Translations under genes and position numbers: made by a program
Assembly (NCBI RefSeq): GCF_023169885.1
Contig: NZ_AP025516.1
Location: forward strand, 3,265,501 to 3,329,500
DNA from: Desulfofustis limnaeus
GTDB lineage: Bacteria > Desulfobacterota > Desulfobulbia > Desulfobulbales > Desulfocapsaceae
Direction of reading: 5' to 3'
Length of the DNA: 64,000 nucleotides
Shown: positions 17,571 to 27,064 of the stretch, one piece after another
Numbering within the stretch: the first letter of the stretch is position 1
Layout of the letters: every line of letters starts with the position of its first letter
The notes under the pieces: generated by a model
The model's input: the letters and a program-made list of their open reading frames with translations, nothing else
The model's database searches: none
What the model was told of the DNA's origin: nothing

Positions 17571-20033
17571 TTACATTGGTTCGCTTTCTTGCGGAATGAC
17601 CATCGGATCGACCGGGCTGCCATCCAGATCATCGTCGTCCAGCCCGCCATCATCGTCGTCATCGTCGTCATCGTCGTCATCGCCGTCATCGTCGTCATCA
17701 TCGTCGTCATCATCGTCGTCATCGCCGTCTTTGCTCTCGTCGTCATCGTCACCTTTTTGTTCGTCATCGTCGTCATCCTTCCTGTCTTCGTCCACATCGT
17801 CGTTGTCCTCGTCGTCATCGGCGTCTTCTTTCGTGTCGTCATCGTCATCCGCGCCTTTCTGGTCATCGTCATCAGCGACATCGTCGTCTTTCACCAGATC
17901 GTCATCGTCATCATCGTCATCATCGTCACTATTCTGACTTTCATCGGGCAACTCGCCACGAGAGGAAGCGGTCATCGATGCAGCCTGCGGTTCATTTTCT
18001 TCCAAATGGAGATCGCCCAGTTGCTGCGTCCTGTTTCCTTCTATCTGGCCGCCTGGGTTGGTTGGCCAGCCATCGGCAGTCGTCTGGTTCCCATCCGTAT
18101 CGTAAAAATACGGCCCCGCTTTGATGATGGTGTCGACAATCGGGTAACCGTAGATGCCCTCAATGGCATTACCGACAGGTTCTGTAAAACCGGGATCTTT
18201 GATGTCGGTACCATCAAATCCTTCAACTTTGATGACATTTCCGCCTTCGATCTGGAATGCGATGTAAGAGATGCCGAAGGGTAACTCTCCGTCATCGTCG
18301 TCATCATCATCGTCGTCATCATCGTCGTCATCGTCATCATCGTCATCATCATCGTCGTCATCGTCATCATCGTCATCGTCATCGTCGTCATCATCATCGT
18401 CATCATCGTCATCATCGTCATCATCGTCATCATCATCGTCGTCATCGTCGTCATCATCGTCGTCGTCATCGTCATCATCGTCATCATCGTCATCATCATC
18501 GTCGCCCGGTGTTCCAGTGGGTGTCTGAGTAGGCGTCTCAGTGGGTGTCTGCGTAGGTGTTTGAGTCGGCGTTCCAGTCGGCGTGCCGGTCGGTGTGCCA
18601 GTCGGCGTGCCGGTCGGCGTGCCAGTCGGCGTGCCAGTCGGCGTTCCGGTCGGCGTGCCAGTCGGCGTTCCGGTCGGCGTGCCAGTCGGCGTGCCAGTCG
18701 GCGTGCCGGTCGGTGTTCCGGTCGGTGTGCCGGTCGGCGTTCCAGTCGGCGTTCCGGTCGGTGTTCCGGTCGGCGTTCCAGTCGGTGTGCCAGTCGGTGT
18801 TCCGGTCGGCGTTCCAGTCGGTGTGCCAGTCGGCGTTCCGGTCGGTGTTCCGGTCGGCGTGCCAGTCGGTGTGCCAGTCGGCGTTCCGGTCGGCGTGCCA
18901 GTCGGCGTTCCGGTCGGCGTGCCAGTCGGCGTTCCGGTCGGCGTGCCAGTCGGCGTTCCAGTCGGCGTGCCAGTCGGTGTTCCGGTCGGCGTGCCAGTCG
19001 GTGTGCCAGTCGGCGTTCCGGTCGGCGTGCCAGTCGGCGTTCCAGTCGGCGTTCCGGTCGGCGTGCCAGTCGGCGTTCCGGTCGGCGTGCCAGTCGGCGT
19101 TCCAGTCGGCGTGCCAGTCGGTGTTCCGGTCGGCGTTCCAGTCGGTGTGCCAGTCGGCGTTCCGGTCGGTGTTCCGGTCGGTGTTCCGGTCGGCGTTCCG
19201 GTCGGCGTGCCAGTCGGCGTGCCAGTCGGTGTGCCAGTCGGCGTTTGAGTTGGTGTCCCGGTTGGGGTTCCAGTCGGTGTCTCGGTAGGAGTTCCGGTTG
19301 GAGTAACGGTTGGGGTTTCAGTAGGAGTACCGGTAGGTGTGACCGTTGGCGTACCCGTTGGTGTACCTGTTGGTGTTACGGTCGGAGTCCCAGTTGGCGT
19401 ACCGGTTGGGGTTACGGTCGGTGTTCCGGTTGGCGTACCGGTTGGAGTTGTGGTCGGGGTACCGGTCGGCGTGTCGGCAGCGGCTGCAAGCACGCCCACC
19501 TCACCAGGCGGAGTGGTCGGGATGTCGGGATCAAGGAAGTTCCCAACAACGCCTCTGGTCTCGGCACCGCTGTCGGGTATCACCTCCAACCCCGTTAAGG
19601 CAAATTGAGGATAGCTGAGACCGCCGCCATCGCTTGCTGGTCCCGCTCCACCAGGGGGCCCCGCGGCCGGTGGCGGCAACATGGTTGTCGGGTCAAATGA
19701 CCCTTCGGCCAGCGCTTCCTGAATATCCTCAACCTCGCTCACCGCGTCACTTATCTCATCAGGGCCTCCTGAGTCAACGACGTCCTCATCGATGACAATT
19801 TCCGAGTTACGCCCCAAGGTCAACATGGCTGCGTTTCCATCCGGGAACAGGATGGAAACGCGACCATCTCCACCGGTCACGATTTTTTCATTGAAAAATA
19901 TCGGACTATTCGGTTCAAGCAATCGTATCGACCCATCAGGGGCAATAGCCCTAACCTCTCCCATGGCGACAAATGCCTGACCGACAGGTTTTCCCGCGGA
20001 TCCAGTTTCGCTTTCAACGGTCTCATCAGCCAT
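17571..20033 (-). CDS. LapA-like retention-module surface protein with GTPT repeats and poly-aspartate
   Basis: An 820-residue protein with a good ribosome binding site (AGGAG, 8 bp from ATG) and no Sec signal, as expected for a type I substrate. Residues 15-115 match the LapA retention module: [20 protein letters not shown], then [17 protein letters not shown] di-alanine site PPAAGPP (Ala123-Ala124) is the kind of motif LapG cleaves. About 190-508 is Thr/Pro repeat (GTPT). Residues 511-581 are 71 consecutive Asp. A short globular-looking part follows ([20 protein letters not shown]...), then several more Asp-rich blocks and the C-terminal end. It has no RTX nonapeptides, which is unusual for this class. 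It should be displayed on the outer membrane and released by LapG. Confidence 0.82.
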   Translation of the reverse strand: MADETVESETGSAGKPVGQAFVAMGEVRAIAPDGSIRLLEPNSPIFFNEKIVTGGDGRVSILFPDGNAAMLTLGRNSEIVIDEDVVDSGGPDEISDAVSEVEDIQEALAEGSFDPTTMLPPPAAGPPGGAGPASDGGGLSYPQFALTGLEVIPDSGAETRGVVGNFLDPDIPTTPPGEVGVLAAAADTPTGTPTTTPTGTPTGTPTVTPTGTPTGTPTVTPTGTPTGTPTVTPTGTPTETPTVTPTGTPTETPTGTPTGTPTQTPTGTPTGTPTGTPTGTPTGTPTGTPTGTPTGTPTGTPTGTPTGTPTGTPTGTPTGTPTGTPTGTPTGTPTGTPTGTPTGTPTGTPTGTPTGTPTGTPTGTPTGTPTGTPTGTPTGTPTGTPTGTPTGTPTGTPTGTPTGTPTGTPTGTPTGTPTGTPTGTPTGTPTGTPTGTPTGTPTGTPTGTPTGTPTGTPTGTPTGTPTGTPTGTPTGTPTGTPTGTPTGTPTQTPTQTPTETPTQTPTGTPGDDDDDDDDDDDDDDDDDDDDDDDDDDDDDDDDDDDDDDDDDDDDDDDDDDDDDDDDDDDDDDDDDDDDDDDGELPFGISYIAFQIEGGNVIKVEGFDGTDIKDPGFTEPVGNAIEGIYGYPIVDTIIKAGPYFYDTDGNQTTADGWPTNPGGQIEGNRTQQLGDLHLEENEPQAASMTASSRGELPDESQNSDDDDDDDDDDLVKDDDVADDDDQKGADDDDDTKEDADDDEDNDDVDEDRKDDDDDEQKGDDDDESKDGDDDDDDDDDDDDDGDDDDDDDDDDDGGLDDDDLDGSPVDPMVIPQESEPM
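18291..18503 (-). repeat. Trinucleotide tract encoding 71 aspartates
   Basis: An uninterrupted run of GTC/ATC triplets on the plus strand, read as GAC/GAT on the minus strand. It encodes Asp511-Asp581 of the surface protein with no other residue. Both codons are mixed irregularly. Confidence 0.95.
18583..19248 (-). repeat. 12-bp tandem repeat encoding about 55 perfect GTPT units
   Basis: Tandem 12-bp units (for example GTGCCAGTCGGC on the plus strand) run without a break for about 660 bp. Degenerate units continue to about 19476 ([12 protein letters not shown] variants). Third codon positions vary (CCA/CCG, GGC/GGT, GTG/GTT) while the encoded Gly-Thr-Pro-Thr stays constant. The plus-strand reading (PVGV repeats) is only a shadow. 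Confidence 0.95.
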
Positions 20034-20403
20034 ATCGTTTTCTCCTATTGGTTTAGATGAACCTGCTCACATCTTCATGAATCAATGATAGATCTTTACC
20101 AGCGCCGCTGTCCATTGAACCTTGGTACAGGCGTGTGAGAAACCTGCAGGTCAACTGCTTTCTCGAGGTGAATTGAGTGGCGAACATAACCTTGACGCAG
20201 CTTCCGCCTAAATCCACTTGATTATCGAAACGATTTATAGTTCATTCAAATAGTTGAGAGCTTTTTTGTCGCTTCTTCGCGACACTCCCCGGTGGACGCT
20301 CAGCATGATACCTGTTGCTTGTGGGCGCGCCAGTGCTGTATCACTACCGATAAACAAGTAGGGTTCTGCACGTTACCGTCATACTGCCAATTCGACTTTT
20401 GCG
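20034..20403. other. Divergent control region between surface protein and lapG
   Basis: A 370-bp region that must hold the promoters for the repeat protein (left) and lapGD (right). The AGGAG of the repeat-protein gene is at about 20042-20046. It is more AT-rich than the flanking genes (for example 20220-20280). I see no hairpin or operator I can name. Confidence 0.45.
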
Positions 20404-21117
20404 GTGGAGAACGGCTTGCTTCTTTGCAAAGAACACCCTGCACCACGCTACCCCGTCATAGTGCTGGTACTGTTCTTTCTCTTTTCAAACGCTTGTTCAA
20501 TCTTTCCCGTTCAAGCTCGCGACCCCTACGCGCTTGATCCGAAACTTCTTGACAATGCTGAAAAAAAATTCGGACAATCAGCAAAGAAACGACTCCTTGC
20601 CTGGCAGGAATTGATGCAACACAACGACCACCAAAACGACCTGGCTCTCCTGAATGAGGTCAACAGCTTTTTTAACGCGATGGCGTTTGTAGCAGACATC
20701 GACCATTGGCAACAAAAAGACTACTGGGCAACTCCAGTCGAATTTTTGGCAAGCAACGGGGGCGATTGCGAAGATTTTTCCTTGGCAAAATATTTCACTC
20801 TGAAGAAAATGGGAATTGCAGAAAGCAAACTCAATCTGACCTACGTCACTTCGCTGGTTCTCAAGCAAGCACATATGGTGGTTACCTATTACGAATCACC
20901 AGGAGCGGAACCGCTGGTCCTCGACAATCTGGTCAAGGAGATCAAACCGGCCTCGCAACGGTCCGACCTGTTGCCGGTTTACAGCTTCAACGGCACCGGA
21001 CTCTGGCTTGCGAAGGCACGGGGAAGGGGACAGCTGGTAGGAGACAGTACCAATCTGAAACGATGGCAGGACCTCATGAAGCGTATGCCGGAAGGTTTTG
21101 CCGAGGACAGTTTATGA
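20404..21117 (+). CDS. lapG: LapG-like periplasmic cysteine protease
   Basis: A 237-residue protein of the bacterial transglutaminase-like cysteine proteinase (BTLCP) family. A hydrophobic export signal covers about residues 18-38 (VIVLVLFFLFSNACSIFPVQ). The catalytic triad is visible: Cys122 in NGGDCEDFSLAK, His157 in KQAHMVVTYY and Asp174 in PLVLDN. In known Lap systems LapG cuts the retention module of the adhesin after a di-alanine and is held inactive by c-di-GMP-bound LapD. The start is a GTG without a good binding site; another GTG at 20461 is possible. The stop overlaps the lapD start (ATGA). Confidence 0.9.
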   Translation: MENGLLLCKEHPAPRYPVIVLVLFFLFSNACSIFPVQARDPYALDPKLLDNAEKKFGQSAKKRLLAWQELMQHNDHQNDLALLNEVNSFFNAMAFVADIDHWQQKDYWATPVEFLASNGGDCEDFSLAKYFTLKKMGIAESKLNLTYVTSLVLKQAHMVVTYYESPGAEPLVLDNLVKEIKPASQRSDLLPVYSFNGTGLWLAKARGRGQLVGDSTNLKRWQDLMKRMPEGFAEDSL

Positions 21118-23078
21118 CCCTTTATCGTCAGCTGCTCATATCTACCCTCTCTTTCACCTTTATCCTCTTTATCGGGGTCTGGGTCGATAAGCTGTACAGT
21201 ACGCGTACCTTTCTGATGAACCAGCTGACCTCTCACGCCCAGGATACGGCAACCTCGCTCGGCTTGTCCCTGTCACCATTTGTCGCCCGGGGAGACCTGG
21301 CCACCACCGAAACCATGATCAACGCCATTTTTGATCGTGGCTATTATCGCCTGATCCGCCTCACCGACATCAACAACGAAGTCTTATCTCAACGAGAATC
21401 AGCGGTCGTCATCGATACGGTTCCCGGCTGGTTTATCGACAAGATAGCACTGGCTACCCCAGGCGCTGAAGCTTTGCTCATGGACGGCTGGAAAAAGGCT
21501 GGAACCGTCTATGTGGAAAGCCACCCCGGGTACGCCTATCAGGCCCTCTGGCGCACCGTCAAAACGGTTAGTCTCTATTTTTTGTTGACCGGTATTCTCA
21601 TCCTCGCCATTGGCGGCATCGGCATCCACCTCCTGCTGCGACCGCTGCATCGAGTAGAGAGGCAGGCGGAGGCCATTTGCCGACGGGAATACGAGATTCA
21701 ACAGCAGCTCCCCTGCACCCGGGAATTACGGCAGGTCGTCGTTTCCATGAACAAAATGACGACCAAGGTCAAGGAAATGTTCGAAGAACAAGCAGCTTCG
21801 GCAGAGCGCCTCAGAGAAAGTGTTTTTGTCGACGTGTTGACCGGGTTGGGCAACCGTCGTTACCTGGTGGCACAGGTCAATGTGGCCATGAATGAGAAGA
21901 CGAAACCGGTCAAAGGCGGGTTTCAGCTCATCCAGATACACGACCTGCAGCTGATTAATGAGGGAAAGGGGTATGATGCCGGCGACGCCATTATCAAAAG
22001 AGCCGCCGAGATTATCGGGCAACATGCCGATTCATGGCCGGGAGCCATTACCGTTCGCTTGAATGGTGGAGATTTTGCCCTGCTGCTGCCCGATATCGAC
22101 GCTGACGGCAACGAGCATATCGCTGGAGCTATCGCAACTCACTTAACGCAACTGGCCACGGAACAACTCGCCGTTTCCGAGCATGTCTGCAACATCGGGG
22201 TGTTGTCCTATACTCGTCCGGCCACGCTGGAGGAGCTGCTGGCGCAAAGTGATGCTGCCCTTGCCGTGGCCCGCCACACCGGACCCAACCAGTGGCGCCG
22301 GGCCACAGCCGCAACGGACACCCTACCGACACAGAGCTACGGCCACGCGTGGCAGAAAGAAACGCTCGAGCGGTCCATGTCCGAAGGAAGCCTGATCATC
22401 TATACCCAGCGGGTTGCCAGCTTAACCAACCGGCAGGAAACACTACACTTGGAGATCTTCTCTCGAATCGCACTGAGCCAGGAAGAAGAGATACACGCCG
22501 AAGCGTTCGTGCCGATGGCGGCCCGCTCCACCTTAATCACCAAACTCGACCGCTACGTAACCGAGCGATTGCTTAACTTTCCACCAGTTGCACCGTACAA
22601 CCTGGCAATCAATCTTGCGGCACGTTCTCTTTTGGACAAGGAATTCATCAAGAGCATCCTCTCCCGACTTGCGTCATGGCCACCTGGAGCTCCGCGGATT
22701 TTCTTCGAATTTTCCGAATATCGGGCCCTGCAGTATAGAACCGAGCTGGATGAGTTTTCCCGTCTGATCAAAGCCGCCGGGCACGACCTCGGACTTGACC
22801 ATTTTGGGAGAAGTTTCAGCAACTTTGGTTACTTGAAGACGGTTCGGCCACACTACGTGAAAATCGACCCGGTCTTCATCCGTGAACTGGCGTCGGGAGA
22901 TAAAGACAGCTACTTTTTCATCAGTGCCCTCAAGGGCGTCGTTCACAGCCTGGACATTCAGCTCATCGCCGAAGAGGTTGAGACTGAAGAGCAGTACACG
23001 CTGCTGCAGGAGATAGGCATAGACGGCGTCGGCGGGTTTTTCATCGAACACCCGCAACGCCTTGCCCGCTCAGCCTGA
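21114..23078 (+). CDS. lapD: LapD-like c-di-GMP receptor (degenerate GGDEF-EAL)
   Basis: The ATG overlapping the lapG stop gives 654 residues, close to known LapD. Order: TM1 (about 7-27), a periplasmic LapD/MoxY-type output domain (about 28-148), TM2 (about 150-172), HAMP ('LLLRPLHRVERQAEAI'), then GGDEF and EAL domains. The diguanylate cyclase site reads LNGGDFALLLP instead of GGDEF, and the EAL motif is LHLEIFSRI, so both look catalytically inactive, as in LapD. It should bind c-di-GMP inside the cell and sequester LapG in the periplasm. An in-frame extension upstream inside lapG is not the real start. Confidence 0.9.
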   Translation: MTLYRQLLISTLSFTFILFIGVWVDKLYSTRTFLMNQLTSHAQDTATSLGLSLSPFVARGDLATTETMINAIFDRGYYRLIRLTDINNEVLSQRESAVVIDTVPGWFIDKIALATPGAEALLMDGWKKAGTVYVESHPGYAYQALWRTVKTVSLYFLLTGILILAIGGIGIHLLLRPLHRVERQAEAICRREYEIQQQLPCTRELRQVVVSMNKMTTKVKEMFEEQAASAERLRESVFVDVLTGLGNRRYLVAQVNVAMNEKTKPVKGGFQLIQIHDLQLINEGKGYDAGDAIIKRAAEIIGQHADSWPGAITVRLNGGDFALLLPDIDADGNEHIAGAIATHLTQLATEQLAVSEHVCNIGVLSYTRPATLEELLAQSDAALAVARHTGPNQWRRATAATDTLPTQSYGHAWQKETLERSMSEGSLIIYTQRVASLTNRQETLHLEIFSRIALSQEEEIHAEAFVPMAARSTLITKLDRYVTERLLNFPPVAPYNLAINLAARSLLDKEFIKSILSRLASWPPGAPRIFFEFSEYRALQYRTELDEFSRLIKAAGHDLGLDHFGRSFSNFGYLKTVRPHYVKIDPVFIRELASGDKDSYFFISALKGVVHSLDIQLIAEEVETEEQYTLLQEIGIDGVGGFFIEHPQRLARSA

Positions 23079-23093
23079 CAAGAATCAGCAGGC

Positions 23094-23423
23094 TCAGAGA
23101 ATATCACCCTCAACCAGGCGAAAATTCTGCATCCGCTGTCTGGCCTTTTTTCGGGTCGAAATCAGCAACTGGGCATCATCAGGCAAATCAGTCAGCATGA
23201 TCACGTTTTTCTCAATCAACGTGTCAATGAGATCTTCGAGAACGCGTATGACACGCATATCGGTGCTGCGCAGCAGGGATACCGACGCATCGACACCATT
23301 TTCATCAGTCAGGAATTCAACCAGTTCTTCCTGGCCGATCGGCTCTGCCACGGCTTTTTCCTCAGGTGACTTTTTTCTGATAGCCACTAGCTTCCCGTCC
23401 CGGTCCCTTTCGGCATAGAGCAT
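23094..23423 (-). CDS. Conserved small protein ('tryptophan synthase beta-like' family)
   Basis: A 109-residue protein, MLYAERDRDGKLVAIRKK..., whose C-terminal half 'LLRSTDMRVIRVLEDLIDTL' plus 'MLTDLPDDAQ' and 'RKKARQR' is a widely conserved proteobacterial family. Databases often label that family as tryptophan synthase beta chain-like, but this is not an enzyme of tryptophan synthesis. It is soluble and of unknown function. It ends 15 bp from the convergent lapD stop. Confidence 0.7.
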   Translation of the reverse strand: MLYAERDRDGKLVAIRKKSPEEKAVAEPIGQEELVEFLTDENGVDASVSLLRSTDMRVIRVLEDLIDTLIEKNVIMLTDLPDDAQLLISTRKKARQRMQNFRLVEGDIL

Positions 23424-23832
23424 ATTTCAACGCTCCTCTGATGGTGGGAGACTCTTGAAAAAGTGCCATTTAAAATTTTTCAGCCTCCCGATTGCTTTGA
23501 CTTTCCGACCTCCAAAAAAAACTGCGCATATCTGCGGTTGCCTCCTGTTTCTGAACACTACTGATTTACCTGGTGGACGTCAAGCGATGCAGACACCGCG
23601 CACGGCAGTCAACCCGTAAAACAAGCTCAAGATCATGAGGTTCACCAACCATCCTGACAACAGTCATGGAGATACATTTAACGTTTTGTGGAGGGATTCA
23701 ATTGACAGAATACAGCATTTAACTTAATGCTAACCAATCTTTCTCATTCCCGGTTGCCGCTTGGCATCATCAGTTCAGCCTACTATCTTCAATGCCGCTG
23801 AAGTATAACACCGGCGTGGTACGGAGTCGAAA
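23424..23832. other. Intergenic region upstream of sulP-type gene
   Basis: A 409-bp spacer between divergent genes. TTGACA at 23702-23707 with TAATGC 17 bp further (23725) is a weak candidate sigma-70 promoter for the SulP gene. I see no gene or strong hairpin. Confidence 0.35.
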
Positions 23833-25446
23833 ATGAAGACAAACTACTCTTTGCAGACCTTCAAAGGGGATTTTTTCGGCGGTTTGACCGCAGGTATCGT
23901 TGCCCTGCCCCTGGCCCTGGCCTTTGGCGTCTCCAGCGGCTTCGGCCCGGTAGCGGGTCTTTATGGAGCCATCGCTGTCGGCCTGTTTGCGGCGCTGTTC
24001 GGCGGCACTTCGACGCAAATATCCGGTCCGACCGGTCCCATGACGGTAATCTTTGCCGCCGCTCTTGTCTCCTTCCCCGATAACGCGCCAGCCGTGCTCG
24101 GTGTCGTCTTTCTTGCCGGCCTGTTCCAGATCGTCATGGGATACTTGAAAATAGGGGTGTTCGTCCGCTACATCCCGTACCCCGTGATATCCGGGTTCAT
24201 GAGCGGCATCGGGGTCATAATCATACTGCTCCAGCTCCATCCGATGCTTGGCGCACCCGGGGTGGGATCGCCGCTGGAGGCCGTTCTCACGCTGCCACAG
24301 TCCTTATCGACGTTTAGCACGGCAAGCCTGTTTCTGACCTTTTTCACCATGGCGGTGGTTTTCTTTACACCGCCCAAAATCAGCAGGTCCATTCCCTCCC
24401 CACTGCTTGCACTGGTGGGAGGGACGATTATTGCCCTGGTCCTGAAGCTGCCGGTCGAAACAATCGGCCACATCCCTTCGGGACTGCCAGAGATCTCCTT
24501 GCCGTGGTTTCCAATTGAGCTCTTACCCAAAATCGTCCCCATGGCCCTAGCCCTCAGTGTTCTCGGGGCTATCGACGCCCTGCTCACCTCCGTGGTGGCC
24601 GACTCGCTTACCAAGACGAGGCACAATTCCAACAAAGAGCTGCTGGGACAAGGACTCGGCAATATCGCCGCCTCGCTGATCGGTGGCCTTCCCGGGGCCG
24701 GGGCCACCATGCGTACCGTCGTCAATATCAAGGCCGGCGGAACCACTCGGGCTTCCGGTATCGTTCACTCCCTGTTCCTGCTCGCCATCCTTCTGGGACT
24801 GGGTCGCCTCGCCGCTCATATCCCGCTGCCGGTACTGGCGGGCATCCTCATGAAAGTGGGCATCGACATCCTCGACTATCGCCTGCTGCGCATGGTGAAG
24901 CGGATCCCCAGGCAGGATCTGACTGTCATGCTCACCGTCTTTGCCATCACCGTCTTTATCGATCTTATCGTCGCGGTGGGGGTCGGCATAACCCTCGCCT
25001 CGTTGATGATCACCTATCGAATCTCTCGGCAGGCCGACATTGAGGTGACAAGCGTCCTTTCGGAAGAATGGCATCAGGACCTGGAAAAGAGCCTGGAAGA
25101 AGAAACCGATCACGGCATTCGCACCCTGTCCATATCCGGGGCGTTCTTTTTCGGGACCACCGCCAAGATGCAGGAGCAGATCAGTAAACTCATCGGCACC
25201 AAGGTGGTCATCATCAACTGCTTCAACGTCCCCTTCATGGATCTCTCGGGCTACTATGCCCTCAGCGAGATGATCGACCGACTCAAAGCGGAAAAAATCA
25301 AGCCGATCGTAGTGGTCCCTGAGGGAATCGGCATTCGCCGGCAAATGATGGAAATGGGCTATGGTGACCTACTCGGCCCGGACGGCATCCATACCGACTT
25401 CAACGACGCGCTCCATCTGGCCTGGGAATACCTGGAAGATCGCTGA
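23833..25446 (+). CDS. SulP family anion transporter with STAS domain
   Basis: A 537-residue inner-membrane transporter. The N-terminal 'FGGLTAGIVALPLALAFGVS' plus 'GPVAGLYGAI' and 'FGGTSTQISGPTGPMTVI' are SulP signatures, followed by many hydrophobic helices to about residue 400. The C-terminal ~120 residues are a STAS domain (TLSISGAFFFGTTAKMQEQI ... NVPFMDLSGYYALSEMI), as in SLC26/SulP proteins. It probably takes up sulfate, bicarbonate or a dicarboxylate; the sequence alone does not decide. It is a single gene. Confidence 0.9.
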   Translation: MKTNYSLQTFKGDFFGGLTAGIVALPLALAFGVSSGFGPVAGLYGAIAVGLFAALFGGTSTQISGPTGPMTVIFAAALVSFPDNAPAVLGVVFLAGLFQIVMGYLKIGVFVRYIPYPVISGFMSGIGVIIILLQLHPMLGAPGVGSPLEAVLTLPQSLSTFSTASLFLTFFTMAVVFFTPPKISRSIPSPLLALVGGTIIALVLKLPVETIGHIPSGLPEISLPWFPIELLPKIVPMALALSVLGAIDALLTSVVADSLTKTRHNSNKELLGQGLGNIAASLIGGLPGAGATMRTVVNIKAGGTTRASGIVHSLFLLAILLGLGRLAAHIPLPVLAGILMKVGIDILDYRLLRMVKRIPRQDLTVMLTVFAITVFIDLIVAVGVGITLASLMITYRISRQADIEVTSVLSEEWHQDLEKSLEEETDHGIRTLSISGAFFFGTTAKMQEQISKLIGTKVVIINCFNVPFMDLSGYYALSEMIDRLKAEKIKPIVVVPEGIGIRRQMMEMGYGDLLGPDGIHTDFNDALHLAWEYLEDR

Positions 25447-25476
25447 TAAACGATCTTCCAGGAGCTTCGGAGAGGC

Positions 25477-25537
25477 GCGCAATCGCCTTTTGCCGCAGGC
25501 ATATACCTGATCGTGCCAGGATAAAAGGTGATTGCGC
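25477..25537. terminator. Long inverted repeat between convergent genes
   Basis: A 15-bp arm GCGCAATCGCCTTTT pairs with AAAAGGTGATTGCGC (14 of 15) across a 31-nt loop. It lies between the convergent SulP and beta-helix genes and could terminate from either side; the loop is longer than usual for an intrinsic terminator. Confidence 0.35.
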
Positions 25538-25579
25538 TACGATGAGATTGGGCGACATGGCAATTTTTCAAGGTTCCCG

Positions 25580-27001
25580 CTACAATTCAATGGAGATGTT
25601 CGGATAGAGACCCTCCATCTCTCCGAACTGGAAGGGCTGGATCGTGTTCAGCGACAGTCTCTGGTTTCGCTGTGCATGACCCATGTATTTCCGGCCGTCG
25701 TAAAAAGCTCCATTTGCCTGGAGGATATGGTGGATTCGAATCTTGAAGGTCAGGACAAACAGCTTGCCGTTCCCTTCGAAATGCAACCGACCTTTGCTGA
25801 AGCCCTTCTTCTGTTTCTGCAGCTCTTCGAGGGAAATGCTGTTTTCCCGTAAATCGTCCGAGTCGCGGATCAACCCCCAGACCAAGTGGGCCTCGGGTAT
25901 CCGCAGCGGGGCATCGCTGTCGATGATGGTATGCGGCATGACCACACAGTCCTTGCCCACATGGATACGGGCTTTCGGTTTTCCCTTCAGGAAACTGTTG
26001 AAGCCGACGAAAACACCACTTTCCAGGTCCGCCTCAATGATTTTTGCACCATGTGCGGTTACGTTGCATCCCTCGAGCGTGGAGTTGATGATATAGCAAT
26101 TCTCCTGGGCATTGGCACCCTTGCCCAAGGTGGAATTGCTCAGGTACGCTCGCTGTGCCACCAGGACATTGTCAGCAATTTTTGTTTTCGGCAAGACGAC
26201 GGCATACCGATCGAGAGATGCCGTTTTCGGCACCGACACCATCGTTTCGAGATTGACCGCATCGAACAGCCGTTGAAAGGCGTCTTCGTGCTCTTCTATA
26301 AAATCGATGAGGTACCCGTGCGGCAGATCACCGGGCACGACGCTGATATAGTTGCGCAGCAAAGCCAGATCGTGACGGTAGTAAAAATTGAAATTTCCGG
26401 GGCTGTGCACCCACAGGGTGCCGGGAGCGATTCTCATGTGGCTGATCTCGCTGGCCTGGATATAGCAATAGGTGCCGATGACACAATCTCGCACCGTGGT
26501 CAGGTCAACGGTGGCGAACGGACCGATGAAGGCGCCGTCGGTGGGGGCACCATGGATGTTGGCATAATCCATGGCCAGGGTATCCCTGATGAAGAATACT
26601 TCGGTTGTTTCGGGATCGTGAGAATAATTGTGCACGAGTGTCTTAACCAAGGCACTGTCGGAAATATCGACCGTCTCATCCTTGCTCATGGTGATTTTGT
26701 GCCCCTGAAATGTAAAGGAATCACCCGCCCGTTTCAGTTCGTCACCGCGGATATCTGACTTGTAAAGCAATGAATTGGAGACCTGGCATTTACCGAGGAA
26801 ATAACTGCCGGCCAGGCCTGAATTCTGAAATCTCAAGCTCAACGGATGCCCGGTCGTAATCCCATAAAAAGCGTAGAATTTGCTCATCTGTTCCGGCACG
26901 ATGAGGCCTGAGGAATAAGGCTCCGCATCGAAGTCCAGCTCGCGGAGATTGATATTGACCCGCTGAATAATCCTGTCATAGAGCTTTTGTAATTCGTTCA
27001 T
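25580..27001 (-). CDS. Left-handed beta-helix protein (acyl/nucleotidyl-transferase-like, DUF4954-like)
   Basis: I start at the ATG at 26999-27001 (AAGGGG upstream), giving 473 residues (MNELQKLYDRI...). The middle holds imperfect hexapeptide-like turns: 'GAFIGPFATVDLTTVRDCVI', 'TKIADNVLVAQRAYLSNSTL', 'GANAQENCYIINSTLEGC', 'KIIEADLESGVFVGFNS', 'IHVGKDCVVMPHTI'. These form a left-handed beta-helix as in LpxA- and GlmU-type enzymes. No nucleotidyltransferase motif precedes it. It is a cytoplasmic protein of unknown substrate, and the DUF4954 link is from memory. The CBS gene lies just upstream on the same strand. Confidence 0.6.
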   Translation of the reverse strand: MNELQKLYDRIIQRVNINLRELDFDAEPYSSGLIVPEQMSKFYAFYGITTGHPLSLRFQNSGLAGSYFLGKCQVSNSLLYKSDIRGDELKRAGDSFTFQGHKITMSKDETVDISDSALVKTLVHNYSHDPETTEVFFIRDTLAMDYANIHGAPTDGAFIGPFATVDLTTVRDCVIGTYCYIQASEISHMRIAPGTLWVHSPGNFNFYYRHDLALLRNYISVVPGDLPHGYLIDFIEEHEDAFQRLFDAVNLETMVSVPKTASLDRYAVVLPKTKIADNVLVAQRAYLSNSTLGKGANAQENCYIINSTLEGCNVTAHGAKIIEADLESGVFVGFNSFLKGKPKARIHVGKDCVVMPHTIIDSDAPLRIPEAHLVWGLIRDSDDLRENSISLEELQKQKKGFSKGRLHFEGNGKLFVLTFKIRIHHILQANGAFYDGRKYMGHAQRNQRLSLNTIQPFQFGEMEGLYPNISIEL

Positions 27002-27064
27002 GACACCCCTTTGCTGGCACATGTTTGTCGTACGTTCTGGAAAACCTCTGGACAGACAGATTTT

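Noticed and set aside
18583-19248. Possible CRISPR-like array
   Set aside because: Units are contiguous 12-bp coding repeats without spacers, inside an open frame.
18571-19598. Long plus-strand frames over the repeat tract (PVGV, SRRSGR and poly-Ser proteins)
   Set aside because: They are frame shadows of the minus-strand GTPT and poly-Asp codons; the minus frame has the start site, the retention module and the unique C-terminus.
20706-21113. Upstream extension of the lapD frame
   Set aside because: It lies wholly inside lapG in another frame; the ATG overlapping the lapG stop starts the first transmembrane helix.
23094-23423. Tryptophan synthase subunit
   Set aside because: The family name in databases is misleading; the 109-residue protein has no PLP-enzyme motif.
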